Below, in pieces: positions 9,939 to 19,148 of a DNA stretch of 64,000 nt. How positions within the stretch are numbered: the first letter of the stretch is position 1; every line of letters begins with the position of its first letter. The DNA comes from Agrobacterium larrymoorei (lineage in GTDB: Bacteria > Pseudomonadota > Alphaproteobacteria > Rhizobiales > Rhizobiaceae). The DNA lies in NCBI RefSeq assembly GCF_005145045.1, contig NZ_CP039691.1:1004001-1068000 (forward strand). The letters run 5' to 3'. A model generated the notes under the pieces. That model was given only the letters and a program-made list of their open reading frames with translations, searched no databases and was not told where the DNA came from. The position numbers and the translations under genes are program-made.

Positions 9939-10390
9939 GCGGCTTTCTCCGCCGAAGTGGACAGCATGGCATTCAGTTCGGCAACACATACGGTCTCGCC
10001 GCGCTGGTTTTGCAACTCATGGCGAAGCTTGATGACGCCCATGCCCGGTCGTGATTTCGAAACGCGCTGCTCGATGACGGTGGATGTGCCGCTGAGGGTG
10101 TCGCCTGCCAGAACGGGTTTTTTCCACTCCACGAAATCGACGCCGAGGCCGGCTTGCGAGGGGGATTTACTGATATAGCTGTCCACCGTCATACGCATCA
10201 GTATGCCGCATGTGTGCCAGCCGGATGCGGCCAACCCACCGAGAATACTGGCCTTGCCTGCTTCTTCCGAGAGATGCATGGGCTGCGGATCGAACTCGGA
10301 TGCGAACTCGATGATCTCATCCGCCGTCACCACCTTCGGCCCCAGCGCAAAGCTGCGCCCCGGCGTAAAATCTTCGAAACTGTATTTCAC
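9935..10390 (-). CDS. MaoC-family hotdog dehydratase (first of a tandem pair)
   Basis: Paralogue of the following gene, 151 residues. It has EFDPQPMHLSEEAGK, with the catalytic Asp/His of the MaoC hydratase motif, and GLAASGWHTCGILMRM. The later KKPVLAGDTLSGTSTV matches the second MaoC signature (P-V-x-x-G-D-x-L). The two proteins share motif spacing and probably arose by duplication. No fatty-acid or PHA gene is adjacent to suggest a pathway. Confidence 0.85.
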   Translation of the reverse strand: MKYSFEDFTPGRSFALGPKVVTADEIIEFASEFDPQPMHLSEEAGKASILGGLAASGWHTCGILMRMTVDSYISKSPSQAGLGVDFVEWKKPVLAGDTLSGTSTVIEQRVSKSRPGMGVIKLRHELQNQRGETVCVAELNAMLSTSAEKAA

Positions 10391-10782
10391 GAGCTTACTC
10401 CTCCGTCCCGTGATCCAGCTTTCAAGCTAACGCGAATATTTCCTTTACGTAAAGGTCAAATTCTTGATCGGTGGATGAAATTGGGTGATGGGAGGTTATG
10501 GGTGCCACGGAGGAGGGGATTGCTCTGAGAGGTGTCGGTTGCGGTATGGGGCGGAATGACACTTTAAGAGCCTTTTGAAAACTCGGATGGGTCGATCCGG
10601 CGTTACCTTTGCGTCCTGCTGCAACTCTACCTCTCCGCTATTGCCCTAATTGAACTCTTTTGAAACTGGAGCTGGATAGCTCTGATTGGGATTGGGTGAT
10701 TGTTGTCCGAAGTAGGTATTAGTTCATTGGAATGGCGGTATTGCGAAAAAGAATTTTCCGAGGTGTCGATGCGTTGCATCGT
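10391..10782 (+). other. Intergenic stretch with degraded mosaic repeat, no gene seen
   Basis: No credible coding sequence. Next to the MaoC start it has a TTTACGTAAA palindrome (10442-10451). From 10567 it contains a decayed element related to the one at 44938-45100. The remainder shows nothing I can name. Confidence 0.6.
10567..10618 (+). repeat. Degraded copy of the 45-kb palindromic element
   Basis: The order AGAGCCT-TTT-GAAA-CTCGGATGGGTCGATCCGGCG matches the left half of the element at 44938-45100 (AGAGCCTGTTTGGAAA-CGCGGACGGGTCGATCCGGCG) with a few substitutions. The right arm is not clearly recognisable here, so this looks like an older, decayed copy. Confidence 0.65.
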
Positions 10783-11364
10783 TCAACGCGGCCATCCAGC
10801 GAGTGCCTGCTGCACGACCGCGCGAAGTGCATCGCTATCCGCCCCTGCCTTTGCCTGCACGGCAATGCCGTGCGCAATGGTTAGGACAAATGTGGCGAGG
10901 CCATCAGGGTCGACTGTTACTGGCAGGTCGCCTTCGGATTTTGCGCGTTCGAAGCGCTCGCGAAAATGCCTCTGTCCTGCAGCACGAAAATCGATCAACG
11001 CTTGCCGGACGGGTTCTGCATCGTCCGATCCGGCCAGGACGCCATTGACGCCAAGGCAGCCAGTGTGCCCGGCGTAGCGGGTGTTGAGATTGACCGTTTC
11101 ATACAGGAAATGAGCTACCGCTTCGCGGGCAGTGGGCAGGCCAAGCGCGACCGGGATGAAATCCATATATCGTTCCGAATACCGCGTCAGAGCCTTTCGG
11201 AACATGCTTTCCTTGTTGCCGAAGGCTGAATAGAGCGCTGGACGCTCCACGCCCGCAGCGTCGACGAGGTCCGAATACGACGCGCCCTCATAACCCTTGC
11301 GCCAGAAAACGCAGAGCACCTCGTCCAGCGCTTTGTCGATATCGAATTGCCGATGACGACCCAC
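10783..11364 (-). CDS. TetR-family transcriptional regulator
   Basis: Probable repressor of the divergently transcribed SDR gene. The 193-residue protein has a typical TetR N-terminal helix-turn-helix (FWRKGYEGASYSDLVDAAGVERPALYSAFGNKESMF, about residues 20-54), with a variable C-terminal ligand-binding domain. The motif LYSAFGNKE is the usual recognition helix region. A single Cys (GHTGCLG) lies in the ligand domain. It is separated from the SDR by 145 bp carrying a perfect palindrome, a likely shared operator. Confidence 0.9.
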   Translation of the reverse strand: MGRHRQFDIDKALDEVLCVFWRKGYEGASYSDLVDAAGVERPALYSAFGNKESMFRKALTRYSERYMDFIPVALGLPTAREAVAHFLYETVNLNTRYAGHTGCLGVNGVLAGSDDAEPVRQALIDFRAAGQRHFRERFERAKSEGDLPVTVDPDGLATFVLTIAHGIAVQAKAGADSDALRAVVQQALAGWPR

Positions 11365-11430
11365 GAACTGCCTCCTTTTCGAATTGTAACGAGCCTTATT
11401 AAATCACTTGACAGGACCGGGCTACAATTA

Positions 11431-11458
11431 ATAACGGTTGTTATCGTAATGATCATTA
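11431..11458 (+). promoter_or_regulatory. Palindromic operator candidate between tetR-like and SDR genes
   Basis: Two adjacent dyads: ATAAC-GGTT-GTTAT (11431-11444) and the perfect 12-mer TAATGATCATTA (11447-11458). A TTGACA at 11408-11413 lies about 17 bases before the first dyad, so a bound repressor would cover the -10/start region. Divergent TetR/SDR pairs are commonly controlled this way; binding itself is inferred. Confidence 0.6.
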
Positions 11459-11509
11459 TTAATTGGGTCTGATCCTCGTTGGTGAGGTCGCCCAGATGAG
11501 GGGTTTTTC

Positions 11510-12271
11510 ATGGCAAAATTGCTGACGGGAAAAGTGGCGCTTGTTACAGGAGGATCACGCGGATTGGGGGCGGCGACTGCCGAGGCGTTGGCAGACCATG
11601 GCGCAGATGTCGCCATCAGCTATGTCGCATCTTCGGATAAGGCGAAAGCAGTCGTTGATCGACTTCACGCCAAGGGTGTGAAGGCAATCGCGATCAGGTG
11701 CGATCAGGCCGATATGACCGCGGCACAGCCGATGATCGATGAGGTCATCGGACATTTCGGAAAGCTGGATATTCTCGTCAACAACGCGGCGGTGGTTGCC
11801 AAGGGGCAGAAGGTTGACGATCCGCAGCTGGACACGGTCGCGCTGGATCGACAGTGGCAGATCAACGTCATGGGCGCTGTCGCGACCACCCGAGCCGCAG
11901 CGCGACAGATTTCTGATGGCGGGCGGATCATCTTCATCGGCTCGATCAATGGCGATGTGGCGCTCATTCCCGGTGTGGCCGACTATTCGGGAACCAAGTC
12001 GGCGATCAATGGCTATGCCAGAGGCGTCGCTCGTGACCTCGGTTCGCGCAACATTACTGTGAATGTCATCCAACCCGGCGCGATGCCGACCGATATGATG
12101 GTTGAAGCGCTAGGAAGCACGACTGCACCCGACGCCTTCCTTGATATGCATGCGATCCGGCGAATTGCGACGCTGGAGGAAGTGTCCGAGATGGTTTGCT
12201 TTCTTGCCGGTCCGCGTGCGGGGTACATTACCGGCAGTATGATCGACATGGCGGGCGGACTTTCGAGCTGA
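11510..12271 (+). CDS. SDR-family NAD(P)-dependent oxidoreductase
   Basis: Classical short-chain dehydrogenase (253 residues), closest in pattern to 3-oxoacyl-ACP reductase-like members. The Rossmann motif TGGSRGLGAATAEAL is near residue 14, then NNAAV (about residue 90), the catalytic Ser in IGSINGD and the YSGTKSA Tyr/Lys pair. Substrate unknown. It is transcribed away from the TetR-like regulator and is its likely target. Confidence 0.92.
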   Translation: MAKLLTGKVALVTGGSRGLGAATAEALADHGADVAISYVASSDKAKAVVDRLHAKGVKAIAIRCDQADMTAAQPMIDEVIGHFGKLDILVNNAAVVAKGQKVDDPQLDTVALDRQWQINVMGAVATTRAAARQISDGGRIIFIGSINGDVALIPGVADYSGTKSAINGYARGVARDLGSRNITVNVIQPGAMPTDMMVEALGSTTAPDAFLDMHAIRRIATLEEVSEMVCFLAGPRAGYITGSMIDMAGGLSS

Positions 12272-12292
12272 CGCAAGGGTGATACTGCACCA

Positions 12293-12318
12293 GCCCAGAG
12301 CCTAAGAGCGCTCTGGGC
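12293..12318 (+). terminator. Hairpin after the SDR gene
   Basis: Arms GCCCAGAGC / GCTCTGGGC, 22 bases downstream of the stop. There is no T-run, so it may be a weak or factor-dependent terminator. Confidence 0.4.
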
Positions 12319-12367
12319 AAAATCCACTTCACCCAATGGGACGCCAGACAGGAAAGAGAAATGCGCC

Positions 12368-12422
12368 GGGCAGGGCGGTGTTGGAAGATACGATGCTCTA
12401 GCTATCCAACACTGGACTGCCC
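12368..12422 (-). terminator. Long hairpin after ychF
   Basis: Imperfect inverted repeat of about 18 bp per arm (GGGCAGGGCGGTGTTGGA against TCCAACACTGGACTGCCC), lying just past the ychF stop and between two convergent genes. No strong T-run is seen. Confidence 0.45.
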
Positions 12423-12430
12423 AGCCTGAA

Positions 12431-13534
12431 TTACGTATTGAAACGGAAATGAATGACGTCGCCGTCGTTCACAACATATTCCTTGCCTTCGTCGCGGCCC
12501 TTGCCGGCTTCCTTGGCGCCGACTTCGCCCTTGAAGGCGACGTAGTCGTCATAGCCGATGGTGAAGGCGCGGATGAAGCCGCGTTCGAAATCCGTGTGGA
12601 TGACGCCAGCGGCCTGCGGGGCCTTGGTGCCGCGCACGATGGTCCAGGCGCGGGTTTCCTTTGGGCCGACGGTGAAATAGGTGATCAGGTCGAGCAGGTG
12701 GTAACCGGCGCGGATGAGGCGGTCGAGACCGGCTTCTTCCAGACCGAGGGCCGAGAGGAATTCCTTCGATTCTTCTTCAGGAAGCTGCGCGACTTCGGAT
12801 TCGATGGCGGCGGAGATGATGACGCATTCCGCGCCCTGCGCCTTCGCCATTTCGGCCACGGCCTTGGTGTGCTCGTTGCCATCGACAGCATCGGCTTCGG
12901 CCACGTTGCACACGTAAAGTACAGGATGCGAGGTCAGGAGGTTGAGGCCCTTGAGGACTCCGATCTCGTCTGCCGCAAGCGTCTTCAGGAGCAGGCGGGC
13001 AGGCTTGCCTTCGTTCAGCAGCTTGATGACCGCTTCCATGACGGGAAGCTGGGCCAGCGATTCCTTGTCCTTGGAGGTGGCGCGCTTGCGGGTCTGCTCG
13101 ACGCGGCGCTCGAGGCTCTCGAGGTCGGCAAGCATCAGCTCGGTCTCGATGGTATCTGCATCGCCAACCGGGTTGATGCGGCCTTCGACGTGGGTGATGT
13201 CGTCATCTTCGAAACAGCGCAGGACGTGCACCACGGCATCGACTTCGCGGATGTTGGCGAGGAACTTGTTGCCCAGACCTTCACCCTTCGATGCGCCGCG
13301 CACGAGACCGGCAATATCCACGAAGGAAATGCGTGTCGGGATGATTTCCTTGGAACCGGCAATATCGGCCAGCACCTTCATGCGCGGGTCCGGCACGGCC
13401 ACTTCGCCGGTGTTCGGCTCAATGGTGCAGAAGGGATAGTTTGCTGCCTGAGCCGCCGCCGTTTTCGTCAGCGCGTTGAAAAGGGTGGACTTGCCGACAT
13501 TCGGCAGGCCAACGATACCGCATTTGAAGCCCAT
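12431..13534 (-). CDS. ychF: Redox-regulated ATPase YchF (Obg family)
   Basis: Ribosome-associated P-loop ATPase of the Obg/YchF group, linked in other bacteria to oxidative-stress control. The 367-residue length fits. The G1 motif [14 protein letters not shown] begins near residue 8, the [17 protein letters not shown] switch region follows, and a C-terminal TGS domain ends [12 protein letters not shown]. YchF differs from GTPases in its G4 motif; here the corresponding place reads CNVAEAD. In many bacteria it lies beside pth and rplY; here it is in the same strand block, with other genes inserted. Confidence 0.97.
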   Translation of the reverse strand: MGFKCGIVGLPNVGKSTLFNALTKTAAAQAANYPFCTIEPNTGEVAVPDPRMKVLADIAGSKEIIPTRISFVDIAGLVRGASKGEGLGNKFLANIREVDAVVHVLRCFEDDDITHVEGRINPVGDADTIETELMLADLESLERRVEQTRKRATSKDKESLAQLPVMEAVIKLLNEGKPARLLLKTLAADEIGVLKGLNLLTSHPVLYVCNVAEADAVDGNEHTKAVAEMAKAQGAECVIISAAIESEVAQLPEEESKEFLSALGLEEAGLDRLIRAGYHLLDLITYFTVGPKETRAWTIVRGTKAPQAAGVIHTDFERGFIRAFTIGYDDYVAFKGEVGAKEAGKGRDEGKEYVVNDGDVIHFRFNT

Positions 13535-13647
13535 GGCTTGAACCTGTCTCTATCTCTTGGAATTCTGTTGCCAGCCTTTTGCGGAATGCACCGGGCAAGG
13601 TCAAGTCTTGTCGGCGCAAACCACGCCGATTCCGCCCGAAACTAACG

Positions 13648-14277
13648 TCAAACAGGTGTTTGGCCAAAGCCGAACCAGGCGGAAATCAGCGCCCAGCCGC
13701 CATAGACGATGCCGATGCTGAAAAGCACCGAAAGAATTGCCAGCACCAGGCCGCCGAGAAGGGCGAGATCATCTCGCTGTGCAAGCGCCAGGGCAATGAT
13801 CAGAATTGTGATGCCCGGCAGCGTGTTGCCGAAGGGAATGGGCAGGGCAATGAGAACTGCCATCAGAAAGATAACGATGCCGATGAAGGCAGGCCCGGCA
13901 AAGCGAGCGAGCACATGGCCACGCGGTTTCAGCAGTTTTTCCAGCTTCTCCAGACGCGGCGCGGCCTTGTTTGCAGTCAGTTCGATAATCGAACGGGAGA
14001 CCGAAAGGCGACCAATGAAACCGGGGAGCACCAGCTTTCTTGCGCGGAAAATGATCTGAAGCGAGAGGATCGCCAGCGCCGTTCCGAAGATCATGCCTGC
14101 CGGGATACCGGGTGTGGGGATGATGGCGGGGATGGCGAAGACCAGCAGGACGAAGGCGATGGCCTTGTCACCGAGTTGATCTAGCAGATTGTCTAGCGAG
14201 ACGCGTTCGGGAAGGCCAAGAGGAAGATTCTTCAAGGCCACAGCCATGCTATGATGTCGCGTCTTGTCATCCATCAT
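13648..14277 (-). CDS. ExoD-family exopolysaccharide-synthesis-related membrane protein
   Basis: Inner-membrane protein of 209 residues with a cytoplasmic N-terminus and four to five hydrophobic segments (AFVLLVFAIPAIIP, AGMIFGTALAILSL, FIGIVIFLMAVLIALPIP, ITILIIALALAQ, VLAILSVLFSIGIVYGG). The proline-rich turn IPTPGIPAG and PIPFGNTLPG are hallmarks of ExoD, first described in Sinorhizobium meliloti as needed for exopolysaccharide production and alkali tolerance. The molecular function is not established. An alternative start exists ten residues in (MAVALKN). Confidence 0.82.
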   Translation of the reverse strand: MMDDKTRHHSMAVALKNLPLGLPERVSLDNLLDQLGDKAIAFVLLVFAIPAIIPTPGIPAGMIFGTALAILSLQIIFRARKLVLPGFIGRLSVSRSIIELTANKAAPRLEKLEKLLKPRGHVLARFAGPAFIGIVIFLMAVLIALPIPFGNTLPGITILIIALALAQRDDLALLGGLVLAILSVLFSIGIVYGGWALISAWFGFGQTPV

Positions 14278-14390
14278 ATTGCATTACCCCAAAGTGTGCA
14301 GAATTAAGGGAGATCGAAGTGTTCATGGCGAAGAAGTGGTGACCGCCAGCTTTGTTTCAAGATCGGTCTGCAGCGGGGGAAATGCCCTAC

Positions 14391-14947
14391 TTAGAACGGC
14401 ATTAGCGTCGCGAGAGGGATATTTGCCCTATTGAGTTGGGCCGTCAGGTTTTCCTGCTGGCGTTCGGTGAAGGCGCGTTTCGGCAATGGTAAAAACAGAT
14501 GAGGACCGAAGAAGAGCGTAAAAATTAGGTCGTCCTGCGTCCACATTCTAAATTTTGGCCATTCGTAACGCTGAAAGCCTGTGTCATTGAGTATAGACAA
14601 GGTGTCTTCGTTCCAGGTAACTGCGAGATTGGCATTGTGGAAAGGTGAAATTCTCAAATTCTTCTTGGTGTTGTAGATTGCCAGCTTTCTAAGGAAAAAA
14701 GAACCAATCCGATAGCTAGAATAACAGCGCTATTGAACTGGATATAATCAGCCACATGAGGTGAATCTGGTGTGAAAACCTTCAGGTTGACGAATAGAAG
14801 GATCATGAGCGCCAGGACAGCGACGCCGATGTAAGCCTTCTTGTTTTGCCTCAAATAATGTTCGTATCCGCGGGCAAATTCTTCTTCGGTCAGCTGATAT
14901 TTGATCTGCTCAACAGGGATTTCTAACAACGCGTCTGTTTCGGTCAT
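14391..14947 (-). pseudogene. YcxB-like membrane protein gene split by a frameshift
   Basis: Two overlapping reading frames together look like one small YcxB-like protein. Frame 1 (14947-14654) encodes the N-terminal cytoplasmic part and two membrane helices (AYIGVAVLALMILLFV and SAVILAIGLVLF). Frame 2 (ending 14391) encodes the C-terminal domain with EWPKFRMWTQDDLI and the family-typical LPLPKRAF. The frame-2 reading stays open upstream through KLAIYNTKKNLRISPF, joining naturally to helix 2. The switch point is near a run of six A (14695-14700 on the plus strand); one extra base there would restore a protein of about 185 residues. A sequencing error or a slippage site is also possible. Confidence 0.65.
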
Positions 14948-14995
14948 GCCAAACTCCTGAATGAACTTTATAACAATCTAAACACAAAGCGTGCC

Positions 14996-15712
14996 TTAGT
15001 CCGTCTTCCCAAACATCTTCTTCAGCATTTCGGCCATGGGCCCGGTCTCCGGCAGCTTCTTCGGTTGTGCGCTGTTGCGGGCCTGATGGATGTGGGATTG
15101 GGCGGCGGGTTTGGCAGTTTTCGCGGGTTTCTCCGCTTCGGGCTTGGCACCGGTCGGGAGCGCCAGCTTGTTCATCAGTTGGGAATCTTCACCCTTCACC
15201 AGCATAGAGGCATTGTCGGCGATGGCGTCGATAAGAGGTTCCAGCCAGACCTTGTCGGACTTGGCGAAATCACCAAGGACATGTCCGTGCACGCGCTCCT
15301 TGTCTCCCGGGTGGCCGATGCCGAGGCGCAGGCGGCGGTATTCCTTGCCGCAGTGGGCGTCGAGTGATTTCAGGCCGTTATGGCCGCCATGGCCGCCGCC
15401 GATCTTGATACGGGCGCGGCCTGCGGGCAGGTCCAGTTCGTCGTGAATGGCGATGATGTCGCCGGGCTTCAGCTTGTAGAAACGCATGGCTTCGCCGACG
15501 GATTCGCCGGAGAGGTTCATGAAGGTCAAAGGCTTCATCAGCAGAACTTTCTCGCCGGCAATCTCGCCCTCGGAAATCTCTGCCTTGAATTTTTTGGACC
15601 ACGGCGCAAACGAGGGCAGGCGTTGCAGGGCATCGACCACCATGAAGCCGATATTGTGCCTGTTTCCGGCATATTGACTGCCGGGATTGCCAAGGCCTGC
15701 AATGATGATCAT
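14996..15712 (-). CDS. pth: Peptidyl-tRNA hydrolase
   Basis: Cytosolic enzyme that frees tRNA from peptidyl-tRNAs dropped by ribosomes. The N-terminus ([20 protein letters not shown]) carries the catalytic Asn/His pair, and [24 protein letters not shown] is the second signature. At 238 residues it is longer than the roughly 190-residue core because of an Ala/Lys/Pro-rich tail, a feature usual in rhizobia. In this family pth normally follows rplY; here a c-di-GMP module lies between. Confidence 0.97.
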   Translation of the reverse strand: MIIIAGLGNPGSQYAGNRHNIGFMVVDALQRLPSFAPWSKKFKAEISEGEIAGEKVLLMKPLTFMNLSGESVGEAMRFYKLKPGDIIAIHDELDLPAGRARIKIGGGHGGHNGLKSLDAHCGKEYRRLRLGIGHPGDKERVHGHVLGDFAKSDKVWLEPLIDAIADNASMLVKGEDSQLMNKLALPTGAKPEAEKPAKTAKPAAQSHIHQARNSAQPKKLPETGPMAEMLKKMFGKTD

Positions 15713-15800
15713 GGACGTATTCCGCTTTCCGCAAATTCTCGTTGCTCTTCACCAACGCGAAACGGGGCGGGTGTCAACTTTTTTGTAGCAGAACGGACAC

Positions 15801-16517
15801 TCACTCGTGGATGATGAGGCCGTATTTCTGGTAGATGCGCTTTTGCGTGCCATCGGCAATCAGCCCATCCAGCGCTTTCTGCATTTTCTCGATCAGCTCG
15901 TCAGGCACGCTTTTGTGGCAGGCCATGCCAAGACTTTGGTGGCTGAAGGTGATCACTTCCGCGAATATGCCATTCGGCAGATTTTTAAGGGCACTCTCGG
16001 ACATGGGCATCAGGTCGATGCGACCGGCAGCAAGCTTGGAAAGCGTGTTGTTGAAATCCGCGCTGATATCGATGCGCGGGAAATTCAGGGCATGGAGCAG
16101 GGCCTCCGTATAGTCGTTCCGCTGCGTGCCGACCGTGTATGCCTTGGCGTCATCCAGCGACGTGATGCCGAAATGGGAATCCTTGCGAGCGACCAGCACG
16201 TTGCGGTCGGTGTGGATAGGCGACACCCATTTGAAGCGGTTTTCGCGCTCCGGCGTGCGCGCGGCGGCAAAGACGCAATGCATCGGCTCGTTTTCGGCAA
16301 GCGCTATGGCGCGTGCCCATGGCATGACGGTCGCTTCATAGGAAATATTTGTGCGCTCGAAGACGATCTTCAACTGGTCCATATAGACGCCGGTTGGATT
16401 GCCATCGGCATCGCGCAGATTATAGGGCGGGTAATATTCCGTTGAAAGAATAAGCTTTTCCGCGCTGGCGGGTGCCGACGCGAAAAGCAGTGCTGCACAA
16501 AAAAACCATCGCCACAT
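15801..16517 (-). CDS. Periplasmic solute-binding protein, partner of a GGDEF-EAL protein
   Basis: Small family-3-type substrate-binding protein (238 residues) with a Sec signal peptide ending ASAPASAE. The mature protein starts LILSTEYYPPYN, a common beginning for amino-acid/polyamine-type binding proteins, and has the PERENRFKW and ADGTQKRIYQKYG segments typical of the fold. No transporter permease or ATPase is nearby; instead it starts 15 bp after the stop of a membrane GGDEF-EAL protein on the same strand. By analogy with Vibrio NspS/MbaA it may sense a ligand for that enzyme rather than feed a transporter; this is inference. Confidence 0.8.
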   Translation of the reverse strand: MWRWFFCAALLFASAPASAEKLILSTEYYPPYNLRDADGNPTGVYMDQLKIVFERTNISYEATVMPWARAIALAENEPMHCVFAAARTPERENRFKWVSPIHTDRNVLVARKDSHFGITSLDDAKAYTVGTQRNDYTEALLHALNFPRIDISADFNNTLSKLAAGRIDLMPMSESALKNLPNGIFAEVITFSHQSLGMACHKSVPDELIEKMQKALDGLIADGTQKRIYQKYGLIIHE

Positions 16518-16532
16518 TCCGCTCCCCCAAGC

Positions 16533-18926
16533 TTATGTTCCGACTTTTTCCATTCTCTCGTCTTCGACCGGCATGATGTAATTTGCCATCAGAGTGCGGA
16601 TCGGCTGCGGTCTGGCGAAAAGATATCCTTGGCCGCAATCCACGCCGATGTCTCGCAACATGGCCTTCTGCTGTTCCGTTTCGATGCCTTCTGCAATGAC
16701 GATGCAGTTCATCTTGTGTGAAATCGCGCTGATGCCTTCCACGAGCATGCGGCTGCGGGTGCTGACATCCGATACGTCATCGCTGATGGAGCGGGTAAAG
16801 GACTGGTCGATCTTGACGATATCCACCGGGAAGCGGTTGAGATAGCTCAGCGACGAATAGCCGGTGCCGAAATCATCCAGCGCTATGCGGCAGCCCAGCT
16901 GGCGTATGGCGTTCAGCACGGCCCGGATTTGCGGGTCGTCATGCATCAGAACGGCTTCGGTAATCTCTACGATCAGGCGATGCGGGATGATGCCATGGCG
17001 GTAAAGCAGCCCGGCGATGCGGGTCGGCAGGCCCGGTTCGAATTGCTGCGCCGAGAAATTGACCGCGACATAGGCCTTTTCCAGTCCGGGCAATTTCGAG
17101 ACTTCGGCAAGGTTGTGCAGCGAATGCTCGAGAATGACATTGCCGATGCGCGCGATGCTGCCATTTTCTTCGGCAACGCCGATGATGGGGCCGGGTGGCA
17201 GGATGCCTTTACGGGGATGGTTGAGCCGCATCAGCGCTTCGAAACCACGGGTCACGCCGCTGTCCAGTTCCTGAATTGGCTGGAAATGCGCCTCGAACCA
17301 GTCGCCTTCGATGGCCTGTTCGATATCCTGCTCGATCTCGGCACGCTCCCGCGCCTCGTTCATGATGGCGGGATCGAAGACCTGCGCGCCGTTCTTGCCC
17401 GCGCGCTTTCTGGTGTACATGGCCAGATCGGAATTCTGCAGCAATTCGGAAGCGCTGCCTGCATGTTCGGGATAGATGGCGAGGCCGATACTGGCGCTGA
17501 GGCGCACGCTTTGCGAGGCGACGAGGAAGGGCTCTTCGAACATGGCGCTGATCTGATCGCAGAGCGCAAGCGCGCGCTCCTGCACGTCGGGCCCGGCCAG
17601 CAGAAGCGCAAACTCATCGCCGCCGAGGCGCGAGGCGCTATCCATGGGGGTCAGCATGCGGTTGAGGCGAACGACGAATTCCTTGAGAACGGCATCGCCT
17701 GCGGCGTGGCCGAGATTATCGTTGATGCCCTTGAAGCGGTCGAGATCGATGAAAAGGCAGGCAAGCTCGGTCTGGCTCGCATCCGCTTCCATGATCTGCT
17801 GATCGAGCATGGATTCAAAGCCCTGACGGTTGAGGAGCCCGGTCAGATGATCGGAAATGGCCTGAAGGCGGTTACGCTTTTCGGAGCGGCGAAGCTCGGT
17901 CACGTCCGTCATGATGCTGAGGACTTCGGAGCCGTCTTTTTCGTCTGCGGAGTTCAGCGCCTTTTCGGAAATCAGCACATCCATCAACCGTCCATCGGCG
18001 CAGATGAAGCGGACTGTCAGATCGGCGTCTGTGGATTTGCCATCCATTGCTGCGTGATGCTTGCGGCGCTGACGGAAGCTTTCGCGGTCCTTCGCGTGCA
18101 GCAGATCTTCGAAGTTGCGGGCCAGCGCATCCCGGCGGCTATAGCCCGTGGCCTCGACCCAGTAATCGCTGACCGCGGCGATGCGATCCCGCACATCGAG
18201 CGAGAACAGCATGGCCGGGGTGCGATTGTAAATCTCGGTGGTGCGGCGATGCGCGCGCTTGATCTCGTGCTCCTCACGCTCCAGCTGGATCTGCATTTCG
18301 TTGAAGCTTCGCGCGAGACGGCCCATTTCGTCGCTGGAACGCCAGTCTACATGGTGGCGTGAGCCGAGCCGCCGAGTTGCCTCGATGGCGGCAGTGAGGC
18401 GGAGAAGCGGCTTCATGATCATCAGGCGGTTGCCGATGATGGCCGAGAGGAAGATCGTCAGGATCGACAGGACGAAAATGGAGAGGAACGACAGTTCGAT
18501 GCGGCTGAGAGAGGAGAACAGCCCGACATTCCGGAAGAAGATGGTGATCGTGCCGACCTTGGTCTCGCCGTCCAGATTCTTGTAGAGAATATCGCGGGTC
18601 AGGAAGGACGTATCGTCCGGCTGGCCGGTGCCGGTGGTCTGCGTCACGTCCAGCTGGCCAAAACTGTCCTTCACCTTGACCATGTAGATGGCTGGATCGG
18701 CAACCAGCGTGCCGGTGATCTGGTTGATTGTCTCGTCATCGAGGTCCCACAAAGGACGGCCCAGAGCTTGCGCGTTGGCGATGATGAGGATTTCCAGTCT
18801 GTCGCGCTGGCTTGAGATGGATTCGTTATAGGAAAGCGTCAGCAGGATGGTGAAAAGCGGAGCGACAACGGCCAGGAGGACGCCGGAAACGATCGCTATG
18901 AAACGCCTTTCTACGGAATGAGTCAT
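16533..18926 (-). CDS. Membrane GGDEF-EAL protein with HAMP and PAS domains
   Basis: Candidate c-di-GMP synthase/phosphodiesterase of 797 residues. Order: TM1 (about 12-32), periplasmic sensor (33-145), TM2 (about 147-168), HAMP (170-235), PAS (240-345), GGDEF (360-520) and EAL (535-785). The cyclase motif is intact (RLGGDEF, GGDEF at 435-439). The EAL domain keeps FEALMRLNH (E near 563), ITEAVL, DDFGTGYSS and AEGIETE, so both activities are plausible. It is followed 15 bp later by a periplasmic binding protein gene, a probable partner of its periplasmic domain. Confidence 0.93.
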   Translation of the reverse strand: MTHSVERRFIAIVSGVLLAVVAPLFTILLTLSYNESISSQRDRLEILIIANAQALGRPLWDLDDETINQITGTLVADPAIYMVKVKDSFGQLDVTQTTGTGQPDDTSFLTRDILYKNLDGETKVGTITIFFRNVGLFSSLSRIELSFLSIFVLSILTIFLSAIIGNRLMIMKPLLRLTAAIEATRRLGSRHHVDWRSSDEMGRLARSFNEMQIQLEREEHEIKRAHRRTTEIYNRTPAMLFSLDVRDRIAAVSDYWVEATGYSRRDALARNFEDLLHAKDRESFRQRRKHHAAMDGKSTDADLTVRFICADGRLMDVLISEKALNSADEKDGSEVLSIMTDVTELRRSEKRNRLQAISDHLTGLLNRQGFESMLDQQIMEADASQTELACLFIDLDRFKGINDNLGHAAGDAVLKEFVVRLNRMLTPMDSASRLGGDEFALLLAGPDVQERALALCDQISAMFEEPFLVASQSVRLSASIGLAIYPEHAGSASELLQNSDLAMYTRKRAGKNGAQVFDPAIMNEARERAEIEQDIEQAIEGDWFEAHFQPIQELDSGVTRGFEALMRLNHPRKGILPPGPIIGVAEENGSIARIGNVILEHSLHNLAEVSKLPGLEKAYVAVNFSAQQFEPGLPTRIAGLLYRHGIIPHRLIVEITEAVLMHDDPQIRAVLNAIRQLGCRIALDDFGTGYSSLSYLNRFPVDIVKIDQSFTRSISDDVSDVSTRSRMLVEGISAISHKMNCIVIAEGIETEQQKAMLRDIGVDCGQGYLFARPQPIRTLMANYIMPVEDERMEKVGT

Positions 18927-19148
18927 ATGCCTCTGCTACCGCCCCTGTCGCTCAAGTTCCCCGATCCATGCGGGTAATGCCCGAATGAACTGCTTCTGTT
19001 TCTAAAAAACTGGAAGGAGCTTGAGAGACTTCCCCCTATTCAGCAATTGGTTTTAGAGCCAAAGGTTTGAAGTATCGTTTCGGAGAATGCTTAATCAGCT
19101 TTAAAAACTGTCGCTTAAGTTGCATCTAAGGTAGCCGGCTCAAGGCAC

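Noticed and set aside
12449..13645. 398-codon plus-strand frame across ychF
   Set aside because: Antisense to a well-conserved ychF; composition typical of a complementary frame and no motif.
16929..18362. 477-codon plus-strand frame across the GGDEF-EAL gene
   Set aside because: Antisense shadow; the minus-strand protein has complete domains and motifs.
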